A program made the translations under genes and the position numbers. A DNA stretch of 64,000 nt from Lacticaseibacillus saniviri JCM 17471 = DSM 24301 (GTDB taxonomy: Bacteria > Bacillota > Bacilli > Lactobacillales > Lactobacillaceae): assembly GCF_001311785.1 (NCBI RefSeq), contig NZ_BBBX01000015.1:1-64000 (forward strand), given 5' to 3'. Shown here piece by piece: positions 25,277 through 33,251 of the stretch. The stretch's first letter is position 1; the number at the start of each line of letters is the position of its first letter. Below the pieces are notes generated by a model. That model was not told the origin of the DNA. It did no database searches and saw nothing but the letters and a program-made list of their open reading frames with translations.

Positions 25277-27005
25277 TAGTCTTCATCTCCTTCACGAATC
25301 TGGGAGCGAATAATTTCTTGATAAGTTGGATTGTTGGCCTTGAGTTCTTCATGCGTGCCCTTGCCAATCATCTTACCGTCTTCCAGAACCAAAATCATAT
25401 CAGCATCTGCCACCGTGGAGACACGTTGGCCCACGATAACGATGACCTTAGTCTTAATATTGTCGTCTTCAGACAATGCCTTACGCAATTGCGCATCCGT
25501 CTTGAAGTCCAGTGCAGAGAATGAATCATCAAAGACATAAATTGATGCATCCTTAACCAAGGCACGGGCAATCGCGAGCCGCTGTTTCTGGCCCCCGGAG
25601 AAGTTACCCCCACCCTGTTCAACCGCGTAATCGAGGCCTTCTGGGTTCGCAGAGATAAAGTCCTTAGCTTGCGCAATTTCTAACGCATGCCACAGTTGAT
25701 CATCCGTTGCATTTTCGTTCCCGTATTTCAGGTTATCACGCACGGTACCTGTAAACAGGTTGGCTTGTTGAGGTACAAAGGCAACTTGGTCCCGTAAGGC
25801 CTTGGTATCCACGTTGCGCACATCGACACCATTGACCTTGACGTCACCTTTTTCGACATCATAGAAACGAGGGATCAAATTAACCAAGGTTGATTTACCG
25901 GACCCAGTCCCCCCGATAACCGCGACGGTTTGGCCGCCGGTAACGGCAAAATCAACATCAGACAGCGCAGGCTTTTCAGCTTGTTGATAACGGAAATCAA
26001 CTTGGTCAAAAGCAAGTGCTGGCTTGGTGTCAGTAAAGCTTTGGGTTTGGGTAGGTTCCTTAATAGAAGATTCTTGATCCAAGACCTGGTTCAAACGCAC
26101 AGCAGAAGCTTGCGCACGAGGAATGAACACAAAGATCATTGAAAGCATCATGAAGCTCATCAGAATCTGCATCGCGTAAGTCATGAACGCAATCAAGTTA
26201 CCTGTTTCAAGGGCTTGACTAGCGATCAAGTGACCACCCCACCAAGTGATACCCACGTTGGTCCCACTCATAATCAAAGTCATGACAGGGAACATCATCG
26301 CCATGATGGAGTAGACCTTAACGGCATTATTGGTGTAATCCTGGTTCACAGTCTCAAATCGATCTTGTTCGAATTTATCTTGACGGAAAGCACGGATAAC
26401 CCGTACACCAGTCAAGCCTTCACGAAAGACTAGGTTAATATTATCGGTTTTTGTTGCATCGCCTTAAATAACGGCACAGCGGACCGCATAATCAAGAGGA
26501 TGAAGAGTGCTAACAGCGGAATAGAAATTAAGAACACACCGGTCAAAGTTTGATTCTTTTGGTAAGCTAAGAAGCTCGCCCCGACCAACATGATTGGTGC
26601 CATAATCATCATCCGCAGAATCATCATCCACACGTTTTGAATCTGCGTCACATCGTTGGTTGTCCGAGTAATCAGACTTGATGTCCCAACCTTATCCATT
26701 TCATCGTGTGAATAATTGATGACCTTGGCATAGACATCACTCCGCAGGTTTTGCCCTAGCTTTTGTGATGAACGTGCGGCCAGGAAGACATTCCCGATAC
26801 TGGCAACAATACTGATCAGCGCGAACGCAATCATTTTGATCCCAGTTTGCCAGATGTAATTCACATCACCCTTGGCCACCCCATTATTGACGATATCAGC
26901 CGTCAAATTGGGTAAGTATAAGTTACTGATCACTTGAATGATCATAAAAATCACGGCGCCAACAATGGCCCATGATGAAATCCGATTTTTCGCTAATTTG
27001 AGCAT
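25276..27005 (-). CDS. Heterodimeric ABC exporter, degenerate-site subunit, frameshifted
   Basis: Partner half-transporter with Walker A GGTGSGKST, signature FSGGQKQR and Walker B IYVFDDSFSALD, where Asp replaces the catalytic Glu. This is typical of heterodimers with one degenerate ATPase site. One A is missing near 26447 (AMQQK-TDNINLVFREGLTG). About 577 residues. RBS AGGAGGG before ATG 27005. Eleven bases after the TetR stop. Likely exports drugs or lipophilic compounds. Confidence 0.92.
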
Positions 27006-27016
27006 GACTTTCCCTC

Positions 27017-27658
27017 CTACTTGCCGACACCGGACTGAATCCAGTGTAGCAGTTGATGCAATCGCTGCTTGAGCTCATCGATGCTGACTTCTTCGCCTCG
27101 TGACTGATGGGCATAATAATGACCAATCGTCTGCATGAACGTGTTCATGACCAGTCCCAATAACATCTTGAAGTCCCGAATATCGTCGATCTGTAACTTG
27201 TCGGTATCGACCTTATCATACAGCCGGCGCACCTGGGCCTCATGAGCATCGTGATCCCGACTTCGATCAAACATCGCTGGTGACAGCCGCGCCGCCCCAC
27301 GATAATCCATATACATAAAAACATTACGATACAGAGCGGCATTGTGACCTTCAACAATGTCATCAATCACTTCACCAAAATTTTGCGCCATTGCTTGAAA
27401 AAAGTCACCTTTGGAGGCTTGCACCGCGTCATTAAGGTGTTGCTGTGACGTGACTCGCAGCTGTTGTAGCAGATAAAAATAAATATCGGCCTTATCTTCA
27501 AAGTACTGGTAAAAACTTCCACGCGGAATTCCGGCCAGACGAATAATGTTACTGATGCTCGCTGACTCAAAAGGAACACGCGAAAACTCGTCATGCGCCG
27601 CCTGAATTAACCGCGCTTGCTTTTCTTCATTGAGTCGAAAAAAGGTTGGTTTTGGCAT
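27017..27658 (-). CDS. TetR-family regulator of the ABC exporter
   Basis: A 213-residue TetR protein. The N-terminal helix-turn-helix spans ESASISNIIRLAGIPRGSFYQYFEDKADIY; the rest is a helical ligand domain. ATG 27658 has AAAGGAG upstream; earlier in-frame starts lie in or beyond the promoter. First gene of the operon with the two exporter subunits, and two palindromes between promoter and start suggest self-repression lifted by an exporter substrate. Confidence 0.9.
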   Translation of the reverse strand: MPKPTFFRLNEEKQARLIQAAHDEFSRVPFESASISNIIRLAGIPRGSFYQYFEDKADIYFYLLQQLRVTSQQHLNDAVQASKGDFFQAMAQNFGEVIDDIVEGHNAALYRNVFMYMDYRGAARLSPAMFDRSRDHDAHEAQVRRLYDKVDTDKLQIDDIRDFKMLLGLVMNTFMQTIGHYYAHQSRGEEVSIDELKQRLHQLLHWIQSGVGK

Positions 27659-27679
27659 GAGAACTCCTTTCAACAATTT

Positions 27680-27736
27680 ATGACAGTTTGTCATGTGACA
27701 AGTTGTCATTATAGGCGGATTATTTCTCAATAGCAA
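27680..27736 (-). promoter_or_regulatory. TetR operon promoter with two operators
   Basis: -35 TTGCTA (27731-27736), 17-base spacer, -10 TATAAT (27708-27713). Just downstream are two perfect palindromes: TGACAAGTTGTCA (27696-27708) and ATGACAGTTTGTCAT (27680-27694), 15 bp centre to centre. They share the half-site TGACA and overlap the transcription start, as expected for TetR operators. Confidence 0.8.
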
Positions 27737-27760
27737 GACTTTTATATTCATTTTCCACAG

Positions 27761-27796
27761 AAAAAAAGCGCGATGAACAGGCCGTCCGCCGCGCTT
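27761..27796 (-). terminator. Terminator of the histidine phosphatase gene region
   Basis: Minus-strand AAGCGCG / CGCGCTT stem followed by a run of T. It lies between the phosphatase stop side and the TetR promoter. Confidence 0.6.
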
Positions 27797-27803
27797 CATC
27801 ACA

Positions 27804-28472
27804 CTATTCTAATTTAGCGAGTTCACTTTCCGAAGTTAAGTTAACCCCGACGACACGCCAATCGTCCCCATCGATGTCAATCCGGCTAACACTCGTATTT
27901 TTGAGTAGCGTCAACGGCAGGTCCGTGGGATCAATGAGGCGAATCAGCGCACTGAGGACCACGCCATGCGCCACGACTAACACATCGCCATCAGGGCTCT
28001 GCGTCTCCACTTGATCAAAGGCAGCACGAACGCGACTGTTGAGTTCTGCCAAGCTCTCTGCCTGTCCAGTTGGATCCATCGTTTTGAAATAATGAATCAT
28101 GTAATCAAAACGTTCAGGGCCAAACCATAACTGCGGTCCCGCCTTGATGCCAAAATTCGTGAAAATACGCCGAAATAGTCGTTGTTCGGACTGGCCCTCA
28201 AGTCCACCGAAGTAGTATTCCCGTAAGCCCGTCAATTGTTTCAGTGGAGGCATGGGATTATGAAAGCTGAGAATTTCGTTAGCTGTATCCACTGCCCGCT
28301 GGCGATCTGAACTAAATGCCTGTTTGAACGGCACATCCTTGAGCAGTTCCCCCAACTTTTTAGCCGCCAATTGGCCACGCGCCGTCAGTGGTGCATCCGT
28401 AATTCCCTGCAATTTGCCCGCCTGATTCATCGGCGTTTCGCCATGACGAACTAAATATAATCGAATGGTCAT
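27804..28472 (-). CDS. Histidine phosphatase family protein (phosphoglycerate mutase-like)
   Basis: A complete 222-residue protein with the catalytic LVRHGETPMN motif near the N-terminus and a second catalytic His in VLVVAHGVVL. Members act on sugar phosphates, nucleotides or cofactors; true dPGM activity is not implied. Its own promoter region faces the 28563 gene. Confidence 0.88.
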   Translation of the reverse strand: MTIRLYLVRHGETPMNQAGKLQGITDAPLTARGQLAAKKLGELLKDVPFKQAFSSDRQRAVDTANEILSFHNPMPPLKQLTGLREYYFGGLEGQSEQRLFRRIFTNFGIKAGPQLWFGPERFDYMIHYFKTMDPTGQAESLAELNSRVRAAFDQVETQSPDGDVLVVAHGVVLSALIRLIDPTDLPLTLLKNTSVSRIDIDGDDWRVVGVNLTSESELAKLE

Positions 28473-28562
28473 TATCCAGCCTCCCTTTGTGATTACCTAA
28501 TTCCATGCTATCATAATGGACGAGAATACGTTAGTTTTAAACATAAAGGAAGGCGAATCTTA

Positions 28563-28886
28563 ATGACTGAATTAGCGGTCATCTTATTGAATTACCTCAA
28601 AGCTCACCCTAACCTTGCGACGCGCGAGACTGAGCGCTATCAAAATACAGTGACCTTTGCTGTCAGTGATAACTTGATTCTGCCTCAACAAGCGGATCTG
28701 TTTCCTGACGACAAGCTGGCCGTGGTTCGCCTCGCCCACTGGTTTTTGACTGATCAGCCTGAGTTGATGGCGTGGTTAGGCAATTTAATCGATCCCGATC
28801 AAGTTTTCGATCCAGATAGTGTCTGGCTGACCACGGCACATCTCACCCAGCGCAAGCAACTTTATATCGAGATTTCCTTTGAGTAA
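28563..28886 (+). CDS. Hypothetical protein, 107 residues
   Basis: Not recognised. A soluble, acidic protein, Leu- and Asp-rich, ending YIEISFE. AAGGAAGGCGA-type RBS before ATG 28563. Followed in the same transcript by a membrane peptide whose start overlaps its stop. Confidence 0.6.
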   Translation: MTELAVILLNYLKAHPNLATRETERYQNTVTFAVSDNLILPQQADLFPDDKLAVVRLAHWFLTDQPELMAWLGNLIDPDQVFDPDSVWLTTAHLTQRKQLYIEISFE

Positions 28887-29058
28887 GCTACAGCCCATCA
28901 TCACACGAATCATCAAGGCCCTGATGCTTGCGGGCCTTTTTATCTTGGGACGCTATGCATTCGGGTTGTGGTGGCTCATTTTTCTCGCCTTTGGGACGGC
29001 ACTCTATGCATTGATTCTCTTTATCTACGTCATCTTCGCTTGGTGGGTGCAGCGCTAG
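28879..29058 (+). CDS. Small membrane protein, 59 residues
   Basis: Starts at TTG 28879 inside the end of the previous gene (8-base overlap) and ends at TAG 29058. Two hydrophobic stretches (about residues 13-35 and 38-57) separated by a Gly-Thr turn; ends in WWVQR. Its position before a terminator and the overlap support translation by coupling. No recognised family. Confidence 0.5.
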   Translation: MSKLQPIITRIIKALMLAGLFILGRYAFGLWWLIFLAFGTALYALILFIYVIFAWWVQR

Positions 29059-29093
29059 ACCTTACATGGACAAACTAATGGCATCAATAAAAA

Positions 29094-29132
29094 GGTATGA
29101 CAAAATCAATTGATCTTGTCGTACCCTTTTTT
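29094..29132 (+). terminator. Terminator
   Basis: GGTATGACAAAATC / GATCTTGTCGTACC stem followed by six T. Its stem resembles the end hairpin of the foldback repeat. Confidence 0.8.
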
Positions 29133-29259
29133 GTTGTGGTTTCGACTTGCCCAATAACGCAACCGTACTTCTTAAGCATTATTTTTAGAGGTGCAAAAGC
29201 GCATGATGATACACTTAAATCATTGATAAGTGTAATCAAAAATATTGGGGGAATATTTT

Positions 29260-29714
29260 ATGAAGAGAAAGGTTATATTATTGGGTTTACTTTTGGCACT
29301 CTTGGGAACTGCTGGTTGTGGCCAGGCAAATCAAAGGGCGGGAAGCGCATCAGAATCAGCCCGGGATTCCATTAACGACGGCCATCTGGCTATCGATGGA
29401 CACACTTTTCGAGCAACAGAGAAGAATCATATGCAAGCAATCGTCACAGTTAGTTCCAAACCAGGAGCAACTGTGACGCTTGGGACGCAAAAGCACCATC
29501 AGTCTCTTTCACCGGTAAACGAGGGATTAAACTCGATCAAAATGGTAATGCCCATATTAAAATCAAAGCAGAGCGCACCAAAGTCACAGTTAAAATCAAG
29601 GTCGCTTACGGCACTCATTTCAAAACGGCTACAATCATGGTTAAGCCTGCAAAGACCGGAAAAGCACGCACAGCTGATTTATCTAAAAAGATGACAAGTC
29701 TACGCGGAAGTTAG
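29260..29714 (+). CDS. Putative secreted lipoprotein, frameshifted
   Basis: Signal peptide with a Leu-rich core and lipobox GTAGC (Cys about residue 20), then a Ser/Ala-rich linker and a basic beta-type domain. RBS GGGGGAA before ATG 29260. One A is missing at about 29492; repair reads TLGTQKAPSVSFTGKRGIKL and the second half, rich in Lys and Thr, ends SLRGS at 29714 (about 151 residues). Not recognised; could be a small adhesin-like or peptidoglycan-bound lipoprotein. Confidence 0.62.
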
Positions 29715-29766
29715 ATGTGACATCCCAATCAATCACTGTTAAGACCAGATAACTCACTGCATAAAT

Positions 29767-29811
29767 AAAAAAGCGCCACAAGCCTTGATATAAAAGGCTT
29801 GTGGCGCTTTT
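29767..29811. terminator. Bidirectional terminator
   Basis: A perfect stem AAAAGCGCCACAAGCCTT / AAGGCTTGTGGCGCTTTT between the lipoprotein gene and tRNA-Glu. Confidence 0.92.
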
Positions 29812-29824
29812 CTTGTTTGTTTGA

Positions 29825-29896
29825 TCACCCGTACGGGATTCGAACCCGTGTTTTCGCGCTGAGAACGCGACGTCTTAACCCCTTGACCAACGGGCA
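29825..29896 (-). tRNA. tRNA-Glu (anticodon CTC)
   Basis: A 72-nt cloverleaf on the minus strand: D-arm TTGGTCAAGGGGTTAAGA, anticodon stem CGCG with loop TTCTCAG (anticodon CTC), T-loop GGTTCGAATCC. The acceptor stem starts with U1-G72 and G2-U71 wobble pairs where most tRNA-Glu have Watson-Crick pairs; CCA is not encoded. Reads GAG. Confidence 0.85.
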
Positions 29897-29917
29897 ATGT
29901 CATTTAGCACTCTTTAT

Positions 29918-29945
29918 ATATTACAGAAAAAATGCTAAATGTCAA
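29918..29945 (-). promoter_or_regulatory. tRNA-Glu promoter
   Basis: TTGACA (29940-29945), 16-base spacer, TAATAT (29918-29923). An 8-bp inverted repeat ATTTAGCA / TGCTAAAT brackets the -10 box. Confidence 0.75.
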
Positions 29946-29963
29946 CGGGCTAGCGGGATAAAC

Positions 29964-30461
29964 TTACTGAACCAGCCGTGTCAGCGCTTGAATGTCAGGA
30001 TCACTCGAGAGTGTTTTCCCTTGCTGATAAACCTGAACCCAATCGCCATTGGCCATCGCTTTGCGCACGCCATCGAACTTACTATCATTAAAAATGGCCT
30101 GGGTCACCACTTGCGCGGAAGCTTCAGGCACCCCTGTTGTCTGGCTCACCAATTCTGCGGCCTTTTGCTGATTACCAGCAGCTTCTGTGATTGTCTTCAT
30201 CGGTGTTTGTTGAAGGGTTTCGGCAGCCTTATCGATTAAGGCATCATGTGAAGCGTCCCCTGTTTTCTTAGCCTCAATGCCTCTGACAAGCTGTGATTTG
30301 ACCGCTGTATCTACCGGCGTGTCCTTGCCCGTCGCAGAGCGCAGACCATTATTGAGTTGAACTGAGAAGACGACTGCCAGAATACCTAAAATGACGACGC
30401 CAAGCAGCGTAAAACCCAAAATCTTTGGCCAGCGGCGCTTTTTTCTTGGTGCTCGATGCAT
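29964..30461 (-). CDS. Membrane-anchored hypothetical protein
   Basis: A 165-residue protein with a strongly basic N-terminus (MHRAPRKKRRWPK), one hydrophobic helix (about residues 14-34), then an Ala/Thr/Gln-rich helical extracellular domain. ATG 30461 has GGTGAGG upstream. Not recognised; topology predicts N-in, C-out. Confidence 0.6.
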   Translation of the reverse strand: MHRAPRKKRRWPKILGFTLLGVVILGILAVVFSVQLNNGLRSATGKDTPVDTAVKSQLVRGIEAKKTGDASHDALIDKAAETLQQTPMKTITEAAGNQQKAAELVSQTTGVPEASAQVVTQAIFNDSKFDGVRKAMANGDWVQVYQQGKTLSSDPDIQALTRLVQ

Positions 30462-30554
30462 AAACCTCACCTCATTTTTCTTCAGTGTAGCACACCATGA
30501 CAAGCTTGGAACCACCCCATCAATACTTTAACTGAAAATGAACGAATCTGGGCA

Positions 30555-30587
30555 CAAAAAAACCGCCACCCTACGGTCGCGGTTTTT
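30555..30587 (-). terminator. pepD terminator
   Basis: Minus-strand AAAAACCGCGACC / GGGTGGCGGTTTTTTT hairpin just after the pepD stop. Confidence 0.85.
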
Positions 30588-30595
30588 AGCTGCAA

Positions 30596-32025
30596 TTAAA
30601 GGTTCTTATCCATGTTAAAGGTCAACTGAGATAATTGCAATCCTTGCATGACGAGTGAATTGATTTGATCCTTCGTCGCTGCCTTAGTGTGGTCAACAAT
30701 CTTGTAGTTGGCCTCAGTCAGGTGCTTGGTCAATGCCTTACCGGTCAATCCAGATGCTTCTTCATCGGTATCATGGATATGTGCGCGGAAGACACGATTC
30801 AATTCGGTCAAGTAGTCCTTATTTTGTTGGATGAACTTGCTGTGGTGGCTTTCAACCAGCATCCCCATGTGGCGGTGAAGCCAGTATGCGGAATCCACAT
30901 CAACATCCATCTTGATTGGTGTTTCTGAGTAGCTAGGATCGGTGTCCGTTGCATTCGTATAGAATGGCACATATGGACTGAATTCAGGAATCCCGATACA
31001 TAACCACATCACACCAGACAAGCCTTCATCAACACCGTTGCGCAATTGCAAGATGTGTGAATTTTGTGTCCGATTCAAACCAATTGGCCGGTAGCGTAAA
31101 CGGTCCGCTTCTGCACCGTGGCCCAATGGATCAAAACGTGTTTCATTGTAGTGACTACCCAAGATGTATTCGATATCTTCAGGGGTAATCTTGTGTTCTG
31201 TGTGCATGATGAATGGTAATTCAGCTGATTCTGGTTCTTCTGGCACTTCTGGGTTCAAGATTGAGTGACCGTACCAAACACGAGGTGTGTTGTAGTGGCG
31301 ATCCTTCTCGTTCATTGTCCCGAAGATGTGGCGGAAGTTCCAGCCGGATTGATCTGGATTGAGATGGTGTAAATCGACGAATTCGCGGATGCCTTCGCTC
31401 CATGCGAAATTGTCGGTGTCATCAAAATCGACTTGTTGAATGGCAACTTGGTTAGCCGTGATTGCGTACGCATCATCAGGGATACGTTGTGCAACCCAGT
31501 GGTGACCAGTCACAATTTCCATGTACCAAACGCTATCCTTGTCGGAAAAAGCACGGAATTCCCTGCTGGTGAGCCATATTGCTTGATCAATTGTCCAAGG
31601 TATTCAACCCCGTGACGAGCGGATTCGATGAATGGCAGCACCATGTTCACGATTAAGTCTTCATCCAAACCGTCAACAACCAATGGATCGTACGCTAATG
31701 TGCGTTCGTTCCCATAAGTGCTTTCAGTTGCGGACATTGCCACGTTCTTTTCATTGATCCCTGATTCTTCATAGTCACCCAGACGGTCGTTTTCAACGTT
31801 TGGTACCGCATTGTACCGATAGCCGTTTTCTGGCAATGGTGCGGTAAAGCCGTTTAATGGGGAGCTAACCGTCAAACCCTTTTCGCCCTTCCATGCTGGA
31901 TGCATGTAGAAGCGTTGAGGTGTGAGTGGTAAAAAGGTATCATCGTTACGAGCAATCATTGTTGAACCATCAATGCTGGCCTTTTTCCCAACTAAAATAG
32001 ACGTACATGCAGATTCGATTCTCAT
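30596..32025 (-). CDS. pepD: C69-family dipeptidase PepD, frameshifted
   Basis: Ntn-hydrolase dipeptidase. The catalytic Cys near the N-terminus is in RIESACTSILVGKKA, followed by STMIARNDDTF. One T is missing near 31550 (GNSVLFSDKDSVWYMEIV). Repaired length about 476 residues, normal. ATG 32025 after a GAGGG RBS. Supplies amino acids from dipeptides taken up during growth on protein, as in other lactic acid bacteria. Confidence 0.92.
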
Positions 32026-32107
32026 TATTAACCCTCTTTCCAAAGTGATTACTTATAGTGTACGCTATTCCGCCATGTTTTGCATTCCGATTTTTTCCTA
32101 CAAACAG

Positions 32108-32136
32108 TTGACATTTGGTTCCAGATTTTATAAGCT
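32108..32136 (+). promoter_or_regulatory. tRNA-Gln promoter
   Basis: TTGACA at 32108-32113 with TAAGCT at 32131-32136, 17-base spacer. Confidence 0.7.
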
Positions 32137-32154
32137 ATTACCTGTTGAAAATAT

Positions 32155-32225
32155 TGGGTAGTAGCGAAGTGGTAACGCAGTGGACTCTGAATCCATAATC
32201 GATGGTTCGATCCCATCCTACCCAA
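32155..32225 (+). tRNA. tRNA-Gln (anticodon CTG)
   Basis: A 71-nt cloverleaf: acceptor TGGGTAG / CTACCCA fully paired, anticodon stem TGGA / TCCA with loop CTCTGAA (anticodon CTG), T-loop GGTTCGATCCC. CCA not encoded. Reads CAG. Confidence 0.92.
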
Positions 32226-32239
32226 TTTGAGCATTCCGC

Positions 32240-32282
32240 AGCGATGTATTCAGGTCTTAACAGCCTGAGTACATCGCTTTTT
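32240..32282 (+). terminator. tRNA-Gln terminator
   Basis: AGCGATGTA-TCAGG / CCTGA-TACATCGCT stem followed by TTTTT. Confidence 0.88.
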
Positions 32283-32285
32283 GTT

Positions 32286-32525
32286 CTTCTGTTTCAGTGA
32301 GCACGAATGCTACCTGAAAGTTAATTCAATAAAGAAGCTTCTCTCATCATTGAGGGAAGTTTTTTATGATATCAGCAGACGCTCAGTGCTCGAATTGACG
32401 CGACAATGAAATTATTTCGTGACTGCCTGACCCCAGACAAAGCCAAGCATCACGGGCATTTTCGGCTCCACCAATAGTTTGAATCTCACATCAAATTAAG
32501 CCATCACAAAAAGTTTTCAAAAGGG
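32286..32525. other. Intergenic stretch with a second terminator
   Basis: A second hairpin CTTCTCTCA / TGAGGGAAG with a T-run lies at 32338-32366. The rest up to the marR promoter shows no credible gene and no recognised motif. Confidence 0.6.
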
Positions 32526-32577
32526 TTGCATTTCTTAAAGGGTACCCTCTATAATTCATTTTCATAAGGTACCCTTT
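32526..32577 (+). promoter_or_regulatory. marR-ABC promoter with paired operators
   Basis: -35 TTGCAT (32526-32531), 18-base spacer, -10 TATAAT (32550-32555). Two sites flank the -10: AAAGGGTACC (32537-32546) and its exact reverse complement GGTACCCTTT (32568-32577), 31 bp apart, about three helical turns. They are good candidates for autorepression by the MarR protein just downstream. Confidence 0.78.
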
Positions 32578-32596
32578 AGAAAGGCGATGAGGTTTA

Positions 32597-33154
32597 ATGT
32601 CCGTATCAGATGAAGATTTATTTATAAAATTTCGGCAACTACAATGGTTGCTGGCGCGCAAGCAATTTCAAACCACTGTGAGCGATGGCCCACTGGCCGA
32701 TACCACCCGCGGTCAAGGTCGCGTGATTGCCACTTTGAAACGCCAACAGGAAGCCAGCACCAAAAGTTTGGCCTTCCTCTTACGCATCAGCGTTCCCTCA
32801 CTCAATGAATTGCTGAGCAAATTGGAAAAAGGCGGCTATGTCAGTCGCACACCTTCCCCAAAGGATCGCCGGGTGATGATTGTTCGGCTGACAGACAAAG
32901 GCAAGCAAGTTGAGCAGAATCAAGTTGATCCGATTGATATTTTTAGTATTTTTACACCGGAAGAACACGATGATTTTGCCCAATATCTTGATCGCTTGGC
33001 CCAAGCCTTGGAAGCCGATTTTGAGGCTAATGCCACACCGAGCGAACAAGCGGACTGGCGTAATCGACCACGCCAACCCATGAGTGCCGAAGAACTGGAC
33101 CAAATGATTGCAAACCTACCAAAATCATCATTTGGTTCAAACCCAACTTCATAA
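32597..33154 (+). CDS. MarR-family transcriptional regulator
   Basis: A 185-residue winged-helix protein: recognition region STKSLAFLLRISVPSLNELLSKLEKGGYVSR and wing SPKDRRVMIVRLT. A C-terminal extension of about 45 residues, Pro/Arg-rich, is longer than in most MarR. First gene of a unit with two ABC half-exporters; predicted local repressor. Confidence 0.88.
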   Translation: MSVSDEDLFIKFRQLQWLLARKQFQTTVSDGPLADTTRGQGRVIATLKRQQEASTKSLAFLLRISVPSLNELLSKLEKGGYVSRTPSPKDRRVMIVRLTDKGKQVEQNQVDPIDIFSIFTPEEHDDFAQYLDRLAQALEADFEANATPSEQADWRNRPRQPMSAEELDQMIANLPKSSFGSNPTS

Positions 33155-33170
33155 TTCCGAAATCGACGAC

Positions 33171-33214
33171 AAGCGTTGCTGCGGCAATACCAAAAATCGC
33201 AACGCTTATTTTTC
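33171..33214 (+). terminator. Hairpin between marR and the exporter genes (terminator or attenuator)
   Basis: AAGCGTTGC (33171-33179) pairs with GCAACGCTT (33199-33207) followed by ATTTTT. It could lower exporter expression relative to marR. Confidence 0.6.
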
Positions 33215-33251
33215 GGCCAAAATTCAGTCATATTCACTAGGAGGAATCATC

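Noticed and set aside
29799-30239. 146-codon plus-strand frame covering tRNA-Glu
   Set aside because: It is the antisense of a tRNA gene and of the 29964 gene.
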